Shown: positions 49,689 through 57,960 of the stretch, piece by piece
How positions within the stretch are numbered: the stretch's first letter is position 1
How the letters are laid out: each line of letters opens with the position of its first letter
NCBI RefSeq assembly: GCF_036013525.1
Contig: NZ_CP107854.1
Coordinates: 1-64,000 of the forward strand
Origin: Nonomuraea sp. NBC_00507
Lineage (GTDB): Bacteria > Actinomycetota > Actinomycetes > Streptosporangiales > Streptosporangiaceae
Length of the DNA stretch: 64,000 bases
Reading direction: 5' to 3'
Program-made: the position numbers and the translations under genes
The notes under the pieces: model-generated
What the model saw: only the letters and a program-made list of their open reading frames with translations
The model's database searches: none
What the model was told of the DNA's origin: nothing

Positions 49689-52360
49689 CCTCGCCTGTCC
49701 GCCATCCCAGCAAACCAACGCCCGCACCCCCCGGCTGGCAGCGCGCGATCGCCGCCGTGATCGTCTTCGGCGCGTGCACGGTTGCCGGGTGTCTGCTCAT
49801 CGGCCAGTGGGGTACCGCACTGTGGTTGCTCGGCGGCCTGGCCGTCGGCGGCCTGGGCGCCGCCGCCGTCGCGAGTCTCGCCTCCGCCGCCAACCGCCTG
49901 ACACCGGTCAACCCGTGGACACGCCTGGCCAAGATACTGGCCACATTCTGGCTGCTCGCACTGGCGGGACTGTGGTTCTTCCTCTTCTATGCGTTGTTGC
50001 CGCCGGTGATCCTGGCGGCGGTCGGCACCGAGATAGCCGTTGTGCGCGCGGCTCGCCGCACCCGTGACCGTCGCCGGATCCTGCTGCGGCTGCACGAGAA
50101 GATCGCGCCGGTGGTCAAGTCGGGAGAGCCACCCGGGCAGAGTGTGACCGTCACCCGATGGCAGACCCTAGTTCCCCACCAAGGAGAGATCTTTCCCGGA
50201 CAGGGGGTTAACGAGAGCGCCCCCGACGTGCTATCGGCGCTCAAGCACGTGTTCGACCGCAGTTTCGACCTACATGTGCAGCTGCACCCGCGCCCCACCG
50301 AAGACAAGATCGAGTGGGAGGTCGTCAACCGGCCGGACGAGAAAGAGCCCGACCCGCTCGAGGTTGCCGAACAGCGAGCCACGGAAGTGGTCAGCAAGAT
50401 CCTGCCAGGCGCCACGGTCAAAATCACCGAGACCACCCCGGACGCGAAGGGCTTTCCCGCCGAGGTCATGGAGGTCACCTTCCCGCCCAACCCCCGCACA
50501 GCCAATCCGGAAAACCAACTCAGGATCGTGGAGTACTACGCCACGATCCTGTACGGGGACGCCAACGCCGCGGTCGGGGAGTGGGACCTGCCGGCCGACA
50601 AGCTGACTATTCGCCGACGCCGCGAGTTGCCCACCAAGGTATTCCCACCGGTGCACCCGGTGAGCGTCATGCAACAGATGTTCGATGGCGAGCTCGTCCT
50701 GCCGTTCGCGGTCGACGAGGACGGCGAGGTGGTGGGCTGGCAACTCAGCAACACCGCCCGGCCCCACGCGCTCATCGTCGGCCCCACCGGCGGAGGCAAG
50801 ACCAACGCCATCCTTGTTCTGGCCTTGGCGGCCTGCCGTTTGGGCATCGACGTGCGCGGCGTGGACCCGAAGTGCATCGAGCTGCTGGGCCTCATCGGCT
50901 GGCCCGGCGTGACCGAGATTGCCACCGGCACCAACGTCCCCCACATGGTCAAGGTGGTGGACGACGTCTTCGACCTGATGCAGGCGCGCTACGCCGAGAT
51001 CACGAGCCTGAAGAAGCGGCCCTCAGACTACAAGCGTGTCTTGTTGATCCTCGACGAGTACCTCGACTTCAGAGACGCCGTCAACGAATGGTGGAAGGAG
51101 CAAGACCCCAAGAACAAGGGCGAGCACCCCGTCCTGAACAAGGTCAAGCGGCTGGCCGCGATGGCCCGCTCCGCCAACATCCACCTCCTGATTGGCACGC
51201 AGCGCCCCGATGCCACGCTGTTCCCAGAGGGGAGTCGCGACAACTTCCGCTTCCGCGTCTCGCTGACCGCGCTCAGTCCCGAGGGCGCACAAATGATGTG
51301 GCAATCCCGGCACATCGGCACGACGGTGCCCGACATCCAGGGCCGCGCCGTGGTGATGACCCGCAAGGGCCCCCGGAACGCCCAGGTCTTCTACGTGCCG
51401 AATCCGGTCGAAGTGCACTGGGCGGCCGTGGACGAACGCACCGACCCGGACCTGCAGATCCTGTACGACCTGATACCCGAAGGGACGGTGTGGCACGGAC
51501 CGCAGCCTGCCAACGACCGTGACCCGGATCTTGTCTGGGAGTCGACTCCGGCCGACGCAGCAAGCCCCACCGAGGCCGCCGAGCAGCTGATGTTCTTGGT
51601 CCGGACCGCGCTGCAGTCCGGCGCTGCCCATCTGACCGGAGAGCCTGGCAAACCACCGGCCGGCGACCCCACCCTGTACGGCTGGAGCCGGGAACGTGGC
51701 GGTGCCCTTCAACCGGACGGCGTCTGGCTGGGCCGCATTGACGACAGCCACGGCCGGCGACGCGTCTTCCTGCATCCGAAAGAGACGCTCGAAGTGGCCG
51801 CGAGCGTAGCCCGGGGCATCGAGCAAGACTTCAACCTCGACCGCGACGCCATAGACGAGGCCCTGATGGCCACGGGACAGCTGGAGACGGAACTCGAGAA
51901 AAAGACCCAGACCCGTCGGCGGACGGTCCGCCGACCTATGGGAAGCGGTCCACGGAGCCGTGCACGGGTGTGGGATCTGAGCAGCTCCGTCCTGTTCCCG
52001 AGCGAAGCCCATCCCGACCAGGAGCAAGACGACCCGCCCTCGACGGAGGGGGTAGAGCCGGAACAGGAACACAGCGCGAACATCGATCCCTTCGATGAGA
52101 TCGTCGCGGACCTGGATGAGGACGGCGCTCTTGCCCTCTTGGATGGCGGCGCATGGGTTCGTGTCGCCGAACTGGAGGTCGGCATGCGGATCCTCATCAC
52201 TGACCCGGACGAGCCCATCAAGCAAATCGTGGTGACCGTCGACGATTGGACCGTCCACCCAGGCAACCAGGGTCGGCGCACGATCGATTGCCGCGACGAT
52301 CGCGGCAACCCTTACAGCCCCGAATACCGAGATGACGACTATGTCCAACTGGCCAGTTGA
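49685..52360 (+). CDS. FtsK/SpoIIIE-type conjugative coupling ATPase
   Basis: An 891-residue protein from ATG 49685. About three N-terminal membrane helices (AAVIVFGACTVAGCLLIGQW, ALWLLGGLAVGGLGAAAVAS, ATFWLLALAGLWFFLFYALL) precede a helical linker. The FtsK motor has Walker A GPTGGGKTNA near residue 365, Walker B VLLILDEYLDF near 452 and LIGTQRPDATLFPEGSRDNF. Residues ~660-772 (YGWSRERGG, GRRRVFLHPKETLE, RARVWDLSSSVLFP) resemble residues ~915-1030 of the primase-Tap protein. It likely acts as the coupling protein or as a TraB-like double-strand DNA pump. Confidence 0.8.
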   Translation: MTSPVRHPSKPTPAPPGWQRAIAAVIVFGACTVAGCLLIGQWGTALWLLGGLAVGGLGAAAVASLASAANRLTPVNPWTRLAKILATFWLLALAGLWFFLFYALLPPVILAAVGTEIAVVRAARRTRDRRRILLRLHEKIAPVVKSGEPPGQSVTVTRWQTLVPHQGEIFPGQGVNESAPDVLSALKHVFDRSFDLHVQLHPRPTEDKIEWEVVNRPDEKEPDPLEVAEQRATEVVSKILPGATVKITETTPDAKGFPAEVMEVTFPPNPRTANPENQLRIVEYYATILYGDANAAVGEWDLPADKLTIRRRRELPTKVFPPVHPVSVMQQMFDGELVLPFAVDEDGEVVGWQLSNTARPHALIVGPTGGGKTNAILVLALAACRLGIDVRGVDPKCIELLGLIGWPGVTEIATGTNVPHMVKVVDDVFDLMQARYAEITSLKKRPSDYKRVLLILDEYLDFRDAVNEWWKEQDPKNKGEHPVLNKVKRLAAMARSANIHLLIGTQRPDATLFPEGSRDNFRFRVSLTALSPEGAQMMWQSRHIGTTVPDIQGRAVVMTRKGPRNAQVFYVPNPVEVHWAAVDERTDPDLQILYDLIPEGTVWHGPQPANDRDPDLVWESTPADAASPTEAAEQLMFLVRTALQSGAAHLTGEPGKPPAGDPTLYGWSRERGGALQPDGVWLGRIDDSHGRRRVFLHPKETLEVAASVARGIEQDFNLDRDAIDEALMATGQLETELEKKTQTRRRTVRRPMGSGPRSRARVWDLSSSVLFPSEAHPDQEQDDPPSTEGVEPEQEHSANIDPFDEIVADLDEDGALALLDGGAWVRVAELEVGMRILITDPDEPIKQIVVTVDDWTVHPGNQGRRTIDCRDDRGNPYSPEYRDDDYVQLAS

Positions 52361-52413
52361 AGCGTGATCACCCGACATACACGCCACAACGACCCTGATC
52401 AAGGAGAACAACC

Positions 52414-52512
52414 ATGCGGCGACCGACCGCCCTGAACATGATCCTCTTCGCCCTAGCTTTCGCGCTCGTGCCGATCACACTCAACTTCGTGATCCGCTGC
52501 CTGATCACCTAG
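52414..52512 (+). CDS. 32-residue membrane peptide
   Basis: AAGGAG precedes ATG 52414. The product MRRPTALNMILFALAFALVP then ITLNFVIRCLIT is a single membrane helix. It closes the transfer operon; a small channel accessory is possible. Confidence 0.55.
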   Translation: MRRPTALNMILFALAFALVPITLNFVIRCLIT

Positions 52513-52581
52513 GCAGGCGGGATCACGACCGCGGCGCAAGCCAGATTGGCCGACGTCACCGCCACCCGTTGCGGAGCAAGT

Positions 52582-52604
52582 CATATATATTGCATGTAAT
52601 TAGC
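52582..52604 (+). promoter_or_regulatory. operator/promoter motif TTGCATGTAATTAGC
   Basis: CATATATA followed by TTGCATGTAATTAGC (52590-52604), one base different from the sites at 7331 and 28983. It lies about 35 bases before the 52639 gene. Confidence 0.65.
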
Positions 52605-52638
52605 TCAATTATTAAGGCGAGACGCAAAGGATCAGCTC

Positions 52639-53160
52639 ATGACTGGTGACCGCGACAACGCCCCCAGCGGTGATGGGAAAACAGCACCGCCGACCGTAGC
52701 CAAACTCACGCTGGTGCCGAGCCTCTCGACTGCCTGCGACCGATCCGAACCACGAGCTGCCGACCAGCGGACATCCGGCACGCCTACACATGATCACGAC
52801 ACTCGGTTGACTCGCCTCGAGCATGCTGTGCGGGAGCTGCGGGACGAGAACGACTATTACCGTCAGCTCACCGAGAGACTGATCGCGGCGGTCCTGCGAG
52901 GAGGGGACGGGCCTCTCCGGGTTGGTGACCCTGGCCCCGTCAGCCGTGCCCGAACCGCGCTGCGTGCGCTCGATCTGGTGGTCGACGACGACACATCTAC
53001 CACGCCCATCGAATTTCCACAGGACAGAGCGCGACGCGGCCGTCGCCGACGGCCCTCCACGACAAGCGCTCAGCACGTGGTGACATCGCGCCGCGATGTC
53101 ACCACCACAACGGCTGGAACCACTAAGGAGGCGACGAGCAAGGATGCGAGATCGGAATAA
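52639..53160 (+). CDS. coiled-coil hypothetical protein
   Basis: A 173-residue protein, ATG 52639 behind AAAGGA. The N- and C-terminal thirds are polar and disordered. The middle is a coiled coil (DTRLTRLEHAVRELRDENDY, YRQLTERLIAAVLRGGDG). The next gene starts within its last codons. It is unrecognised but expressed from its own operator-type promoter. Confidence 0.65.
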   Translation: MTGDRDNAPSGDGKTAPPTVAKLTLVPSLSTACDRSEPRAADQRTSGTPTHDHDTRLTRLEHAVRELRDENDYYRQLTERLIAAVLRGGDGPLRVGDPGPVSRARTALRALDLVVDDDTSTTPIEFPQDRARRGRRRRPSTTSAQHVVTSRRDVTTTTAGTTKEATSKDARSE

Positions 53161-53362
53161 TCTGCCCAACGGCGCCCCTCCGCCACACGAACACCACACA
53201 CGCCCAGGCAACGGTAGGCCGACCGTGGACCTGCAGTTGCTGGGCGTCTCCCTATTCCTCGCCGTCCTCGCACTTGCAGCGCTGACAAAGAAGATCAGCG
53301 ATTGGACGTGGGACGACGTGCTCGCCGCCATCGACGAGATCCGTCACATCTTCCAGCGGTGA
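53144..53362 (+). CDS. small single-pass membrane protein
   Basis: A 72-residue protein from ATG 53144 with AAGGAGG upstream. The polar N terminus is followed by one helix (QLLGVSLFLAVLALAALTKK) and a short acidic end. It overlaps the previous gene by 17 bases. Confidence 0.6.
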   Translation: MRDRNNLPNGAPPPHEHHTRPGNGRPTVDLQLLGVSLFLAVLALAALTKKISDWTWDDVLAAIDEIRHIFQR

Positions 53363-53393
53363 TCACGACACAATCAGAAAGGAGATTTGTCAA

Positions 53394-53498
53394 ATGAGAA
53401 GTCGGTACGCGGTCAACGACGGCGTCTCGGTCACCGAGGCCGCCCGCACCCTCAAAATCGGCCGCTCCACCGCCTACGCAGCACTCGCGCGACGCTGA
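53394..53498 (+). pseudogene. serine-recombinase C-terminal remnant 1
   Basis: A 34-codon frame behind AAAGGAG. NDGVSVTEAARTLKIGRSTA then YAALARR matches the C-terminal HTH of resolvase/invertase recombinases. The catalytic domain is absent. Confidence 0.6.
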
Positions 53499-53622
53499 CC
53501 AGCAGTTCGCCACCCTGCATCCCGTTCTGCCAGCTGGCACCCCTAGCAAGATCGTTCTCAGCGCCAACGGCTGTCCACCAGTAGGGATCCACTCAAGATC
53601 CACTCAATGTGGGTTTTGGCTT

Positions 53623-53879
53623 ATGTGGGCTGACACCCAGTATGAGCTGGAGCTGCGCGCCGAGCGTCAGGCCGAGGGGATCGCCGCCGCCAAGCGCCGC
53701 GAAACCGCCGGCGCCATGCTGCCCGGCAAGAAGAAGAGCGGGGCTGACCCCGCGTGATCGGCCCCACCGAACTGGCCACGCTACGCCGCTTGGTCGCCGA
53801 CGGCGTCAGCGTCACCGAAGCCGCCCGAACCTTGAAGATCGGCCGGTCCACCGCCTACGAGGCCCTGGCTGGCGAGTAG
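53623..53879 (+). pseudogene. serine-recombinase C-terminal remnant 2, frameshifted
   Basis: Frame 1 (53623-53757) reads ELRAERQAEGIAAAKRRETA, the helix E region after a resolvase catalytic domain. An overlapping frame from GTG 53754 to 53879 reads ADGVSVTEAARTLKIGRSTA then YEALAGE, the HTH. It is a broken second copy of the same HTH as at 53394, marking an old recombination or insertion edge. Confidence 0.6.
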
Positions 53880-54092
53880 CCGACGCTCAGGCGACGGTTC
53901 AGCCGCGCGTCGGAGGCCGACCGCGCCATCTCACGCTGAACGTGCCTTCGTGAGTACCCCTTTCCCTTGCCGAAGACTTTGATCACGGCCGTCCTACCGG
54001 GTGCCTCGGTCCGGGTCTGCGCGCGAAGCGATTGCACAGGTCGGGGAAGGGGAAAGCATCTCAGCGCCCCCCAGAACAGTGAGGGGGACTTC

Positions 54093-54410
54093 ATGACTGC
54101 GATCACCGACCAGCCGCAGGATCGGGCTCGGCGCGATCAGCTGGCCGACGCGTTGCTCGACAACGCGCCTTACCTCGGCCACCAGTGGAGCACGGCGACC
54201 GTTGACCGCTACGCGGCCGATCCTCAGGTGGCTGTGCCCCTGGGCGCACTCCACGCCGCCGTGATGTTGCTGACCGAGATGGGACGGATGCTGCCCTACG
54301 AAACGCTGGGCGATCTGGCCACGCGTACCGGAGCGCAGCTGCAGAACGCGGTTCCTGACGAGTCGATACCGCGGCTCAAACGCGCCCTGGAAGCCTCGCG
54401 TCAACGTTGA
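54093..54410 (+). CDS. helical hypothetical protein
   Basis: A 105-residue protein from ATG 54093 behind GAGGGGG. The sequence is all-helical (RDQLADALLDNAPYLGHQWS, PLGALHAAVMLLTEMGRMLP, IPRLKRALEASRQR). It is unrecognised. It converges on and overlaps the end of the leftward gene by 35 bases. Confidence 0.6.
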   Translation: MTAITDQPQDRARRDQLADALLDNAPYLGHQWSTATVDRYAADPQVAVPLGALHAAVMLLTEMGRMLPYETLGDLATRTGAQLQNAVPDESIPRLKRALEASRQR

Positions 54411-54894
54411 CACGCTCAGTCGTAGGGGGCTTCTGGCCTGGTGATCTTCTGCGGCGGTCATGCTCCGGATCGGCCGCTACCCCGGGACCGCGCCGGATCT
54501 CGTTCAGTGCTTCGATGACCTCACGCATCCGGTAGAGGGTGCGGCTGCCCCGCTGTTCGCGGTCCTGCACCCGGGCCTCGATCGCGTGCCGGTACTGACT
54601 GATCGTCTTGCCGTCCACGCCCAGCAGCCGGGCAATGCCGCCCAGGGTGCGCATCTGGTCGGCCTCGGCCGGCATCGGGTACGGGGTCGGCTGCGCCAGG
54701 GTCCGGGCGCGCCAGGCGTCCAGGGCAGCCTCGTCGTAGAGTTCGGGATCGGGGCCGGTGGTGTGCCGGGTAGGCCGCCGCCCTTCGGCGCGGGAAATCC
54801 GTCCTGGGGCCGCCAGAAGTTGCGGACGTACTTCTCCGAGCGGCCGCGGCCCGCTGACACTCTCCTGTCGCTCAATCAACACGGTCGTCGCCAA
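54376..54894 (-). CDS. HTH protein with a possible pair of compensating frameshifts
   Basis: A 172-residue frame from ATG 54894. Residues ~80-125 (GGIARLLGVDGKTISQYRHA, then YRMREVIEALNEIRRG) form a MerR/XRE-like HTH. In the first ~50 residues the frame reads poorly between GPRPLGE and RRPTRHT. There the neighbouring frame reads better (SEKYVRNFWRPQDGFPAPKG). Two opposite one-base shifts would restore one natural protein. It could be a sequencing artefact or divergent paralogue. Confidence 0.5.
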   Translation of the reverse strand: MATTVLIERQESVSGPRPLGEVRPQLLAAPGRISRAEGRRPTRHTTGPDPELYDEAALDAWRARTLAQPTPYPMPAEADQMRTLGGIARLLGVDGKTISQYRHAIEARVQDREQRGSRTLYRMREVIEALNEIRRGPGVAADPEHDRRRRSPGQKPPTTERVNVDARLPGRV

Positions 54895-54959
54895 ACTCCC
54901 CAGCGACCGATGAGCCGCAGAGACCCCGAGTTGTCGGAGGCGTCTCCTACCGTCAGGCC

Positions 54960-55631
54960 GTGACCGTGGAGGATTCGTGGGTGGCGCTCGATGCCCAGTG
55001 CGCCAACAGGAGGCTCAGTCCGCTGTACCTGGGATGGGTGGCGGTTCGGAACGGGCGCATTGTGGACCGGCGGTCCTGGCTGGTCCGTACACCGGGCAGG
55101 CCCTATCGCACCTGGGAACAGCCTCGGGAGGAGATCACCCGCGAGCGATACGACCAGGCGCCTCTGTTCGTCGAGGCCTGGCCGGACATGGCCGACTTCA
55201 TCGCTGGGCGGCCGGTCGTCGCCCATGGCGCGGGCCACGACGTAGGGGCACTGCGTCGTGGCTGTGACGACGTCGGCGCCCCGTGGCCATCACTCACCTA
55301 CGCGTGCTCCCTACAGTTGGCCCGCCGGGTCTGGCCCGCCAAGCATGCCACCGAGCATGGCGTGCACAGTTACACCTCGGTCGGCCTGGCCTACGTCTTG
55401 TTTCCCGAGGCTGGCCTGAACTGCGACGAACACGGAATCCAACTGCTCACCCACCACGCCGATCCCCTCGAGGACGCCGAGGCCTCCGCCCGGATCGTCT
55501 TGGCCGCGCAACACGCCACCGGCTGCTCCAGCCTCACCGAGGTCCTCACTGTAACGGGAACGCCGCTCCTGACGGTCGAGCCGGACCGCTACCAGCGCAA
55601 TCCCCGGAGCTGGATTCCTCGTCATCGTTAG
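54960..55631 (+). CDS. DEDDh-type 3'-5' exonuclease-like protein with altered motif I
   Basis: A 223-residue protein (GTG 54960) with the DnaQ/RNase-T fold signature. Motif I region is WVALDAQCANRRLSPLYLGW, motif II VVAHGAGHDVGALRR and motif III THHADPLEDAEASARIV. Active family members have D-x-E in motif I (for example DVETAN); here the Glu is Gln. This would remove one metal ligand and may abolish or change activity. It could be a nucleic-acid-binding relative. It is a stand-alone gene with no obvious partner. Confidence 0.65.
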   Translation: MTVEDSWVALDAQCANRRLSPLYLGWVAVRNGRIVDRRSWLVRTPGRPYRTWEQPREEITRERYDQAPLFVEAWPDMADFIAGRPVVAHGAGHDVGALRRGCDDVGAPWPSLTYACSLQLARRVWPAKHATEHGVHSYTSVGLAYVLFPEAGLNCDEHGIQLLTHHADPLEDAEASARIVLAAQHATGCSSLTEVLTVTGTPLLTVEPDRYQRNPRSWIPRHR

Positions 55632-55677
55632 CTGGTCGGACGGCATTCTCAGGGGGATCGCCGTACGCTCCCGGGTT

Positions 55678-56136
55678 ATGAGCGGCATGAGCGACAATGA
55701 AAAGGCGCGCATCTTGGACCTGATCGCGCGACGTCAGCGCGGCGAGGACGTCGGCGACATTTCTCTTGGACGGAGATCCGCCGTCGAGGCCCACCGTGCC
55801 GGGGAGCGAGGCGCCAGTTGCTACGCTGCTGGCCCCGGTTGGTCGGTCCAGCAGCAGGGGCACGTCATCTGCGTCACCTCGCCCGGGACGCGCCAGCGGT
55901 TGCGGCAGATCCATCTCCGGCGGCAGCTCACCAGCGTGTCGTTGGTTAGCAGTTCACCTATCTCCATGGGGCTCCGGCGGCCGCACGGGCACACCCACTC
56001 GGCGGGGGTGGTCAGAGAGTCGCTCACGGCCTGGCCCTCAGCCGTCTGCTGCGCGGTGAATGAGGCGGTCGTGAGGAAGTGGCCGCCGCCCGCGCCCTCG
56101 CTGTGGATCTCGCCGCACCGGCGGCAGCGGACGTGA
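55678..56136 (+). CDS. doubtful ORF
   Basis: A 152-residue frame. The first ~50 residues (MSDNEKARILDLIARRQRGE, DVGDISLGRRSAVEAHRAG) look plausible. The rest is antisense to the zinc-ribbon gene at 55821-56195 and there is no ribosome site. The N-terminal part may be a gene remnant. Confidence 0.2.
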   Translation: MSGMSDNEKARILDLIARRQRGEDVGDISLGRRSAVEAHRAGERGASCYAAGPGWSVQQQGHVICVTSPGTRQRLRQIHLRRQLTSVSLVSSSPISMGLRRPHGHTHSAGVVRESLTAWPSAVCCAVNEAVVRKWPPPAPSLWISPHRRQRT

Positions 56137-56195
56137 CGCGGGTCTTCCCCGCGCACCGTCCAGTTCGTCGCGATGTCCAGCAGGGTTCTCAGCAT
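55821..56195 (-). CDS. zinc-ribbon hypothetical protein
   Basis: A 124-residue protein from ATG 56195 with three Cys pairs (HVRCRRCGEIHSEGAGGGHF, WVCPCGRRSP, MTCPCCWTDQP). This is typical of small actinobacterial zinc-finger proteins. The N terminus is helical (MLRTLLDIATNWTVRGEDPR). Function unknown. Confidence 0.6.
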   Translation of the reverse strand: MLRTLLDIATNWTVRGEDPRHVRCRRCGEIHSEGAGGGHFLTTASFTAQQTAEGQAVSDSLTTPAEWVCPCGRRSPMEIGELLTNDTLVSCRRRWICRNRWRVPGEVTQMTCPCCWTDQPGPAA

Positions 56196-56659
56196 GCGCC
56201 TCCCGTCAGCACGGCCATGCTCGCCGCGGGACTTGCGTCAGCGAGCGAGCGGGAACGCCATTCACCGCACCCCGACGAGCAGCTCCTCGATCTCCTGGCG
56301 GTAATCGCCGACCTGTGACCTGCGCTCTGTAGGGCGCGCAGCGGAGGAGGCGCCTGCCCTTCGTCGTGCCCGGTGCCCGATCCCTTCGCGGGGCCGTGGC
56401 CGGCAACGCCGGGGCAGCGTCTGGCCCGGTTCGGGGACACCTTCCTTATGGGGACGCGTTCGTCCCCGCCGCTGTGTTCGGAGGTCGGGCGTCCAGGCCA
56501 TCACGGGGGAGGGGCGCGGGACGCTGGTAAAGGCGTCGATTGGGTAGACCCGCCGCCCGCTCCGGCGCTGCTTCTCGGTGCGCCGGTACTCGCGGAAGTC
56601 GGTCTGCCAAGGAGCGTGGCTGGGATGCCTTGCCGGCCCCGCAACAGCCCATGAATTCG
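56196..56659. other. intergenic
   Basis: About 460 bp between a leftward start and a leftward stop. A 33-residue frame at 56217-56318 (HPDEQLLDLLAVIADL) is the only hint of coding; no ribosome site. Confidence 0.4.
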
Positions 56660-57136
56660 TCAGCAGTTTCTGCCGCTCACGGGATCGCCCTGGGTTGGAT
56701 GGAAGTAGCGGACGCTCCCGTCCGGAAAAGCCACGGCCATATTCCTGGCTTGCTCAGCCTGTGTCACCTCCAGGGTCGCCTGCCACCAGAGGTAGGTCCC
56801 GCATCCATCCTGCCCGCCCCGCACCGGGCAGTGCGACGATTGACCGTCACATTTGGCCAGGCCTCCTGCGGTGCTGGAAATGGCCACGTTCATGGGAGCT
56901 GAACAGCCGGAGTAGACGGCGACCTGAGCGAAGACCGCGTTGCCGAATTTGCCGTAGAGGATCTTGTAGGGACAACCGCCGTACAGGAACTGCGGGCTGC
57001 GCGTCAGCGGCGGAAACTTGAAGGTCCGCACGTCTGCGGCGGCGGATGCGGATGACGATGGCAGTCCCGCGGTGAGAACCATTGCGGAAGTGAGCGCGAT
57101 GAGGACGCGTAAAATGTGTCTGACCACGACGATCAC
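56660..57136 (-). CDS. secreted cysteine-rich protein
   Basis: A 158-residue exported protein. GTG 57136 follows GAAGGGCGA. The signal peptide is HILRVLIALTSAMVLTAGLP then SSSASAAA. The mature domain has six cysteines (GGCPYKILYG, VYSGCSAP, AKCDGQSSHCPVRGGQDGCG, SGRNC) and aromatic strands, suggesting a disulfide-stabilised beta fold. No catalytic motif. Function unknown; a surface or antagonistic protein is possible. Confidence 0.65.
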   Translation of the reverse strand: MIVVVRHILRVLIALTSAMVLTAGLPSSSASAAADVRTFKFPPLTRSPQFLYGGCPYKILYGKFGNAVFAQVAVYSGCSAPMNVAISSTAGGLAKCDGQSSHCPVRGGQDGCGTYLWWQATLEVTQAEQARNMAVAFPDGSVRYFHPTQGDPVSGRNC

Positions 57137-57267
57137 TCGCCCTTCTCGTGAGACGTCAGCCCCGGTGCGGATTATCTCATCACGGGCTGGACCGTGGCTT
57201 AACAAATGCGCAGTGATGCCCCGGAGTTCCGCCATCCGCGACGAGCCTCGCGCCGCCGCCGAAGACG

Positions 57268-57486
57268 TCACCTGATCATGGGTTTCTCAACGGAGTTATG
57301 CATTGCCCGCGTGGAGGGGGAGTCGCCGGCGGTTAGCCTCGAGGGCTCCGGTACGGACTCGATCATGGGCGGCGTCTCCTGCCATGGTGTGCCTAGCTGG
57401 GCGGAGATGAGATCGGGGAAGCCGTCGTCCAGCAATTGGGGAGGGTGCTCGGCGAAGACGTCGGTGACAGGTGCGGCCAGCGGCAT
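57268..57486 (-). CDS. 72-residue hypothetical protein
   Basis: ATG 57486; the product (MPLAAPVTDVFAEHPPQLLD, DGFPDLISAQLGTPWQETPP) is acidic with a polar tail. Its ribosome site is weak. Function unknown. Confidence 0.35.
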   Translation of the reverse strand: MPLAAPVTDVFAEHPPQLLDDGFPDLISAQLGTPWQETPPMIESVPEPSRLTAGDSPSTRAMHNSVEKPMIR

Positions 57487-57666
57487 GGTCGATGATCCCG
57501 CACTCTCCTGGGGGACCCGGTGGGTCTTCGCGTTCGGCCCTTCACCGGTGTCCGCGCACTGCTTTCGACCTCGTTCGACCATGTTTGGACCGCTGGCGCC
57601 GCCGCACCGGGGGCGGGCATCGTGATCCTCTCCTTGCCTTCCCCCACCCGTTTTGAAGGGCACTCG

Positions 57667-57960
57667 ATGCTGCGCTTGGCCGCCCCCGACGCTCCGCTCT
57701 GCCCGGCCACCGCCCGCCCTGCCGGTTCACCCGCCGCCGCGCGGGCCTCTCGGACGGGCGCCTGCGGGCGGCCCGGCGGTTGCCGACACCCTGATTGCCC
57801 CTGCACCTCGGAGGAGATGGCGTCCCTGCTGGTGACGATCTGGGCGCTGAAGAGCAGCCGAGTCCCGCTCACACCTCCGTTCGATCGGTTCACCACCGAG
57901 GAATTGATCACGTTCTGGGCCGATGACCTGACCGCCGCCGGCCCTCCCGTCTGCTTGTGA
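57667..57960 (+). CDS. Cys-rich hypothetical protein
   Basis: A 97-residue protein from ATG 57667. GACGRPGGCRHPDCPCTSEE is a likely metal-binding cluster, followed by a helical end (VTIWALKSSRVPLTPPFDRF, TTEELITFWADDL). It overlaps the next start by four bases, so the pair is coupled. Unrecognised. Confidence 0.55.
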   Translation: MLRLAAPDAPLCPATARPAGSPAAARASRTGACGRPGGCRHPDCPCTSEEMASLLVTIWALKSSRVPLTPPFDRFTTEELITFWADDLTAAGPPVCL

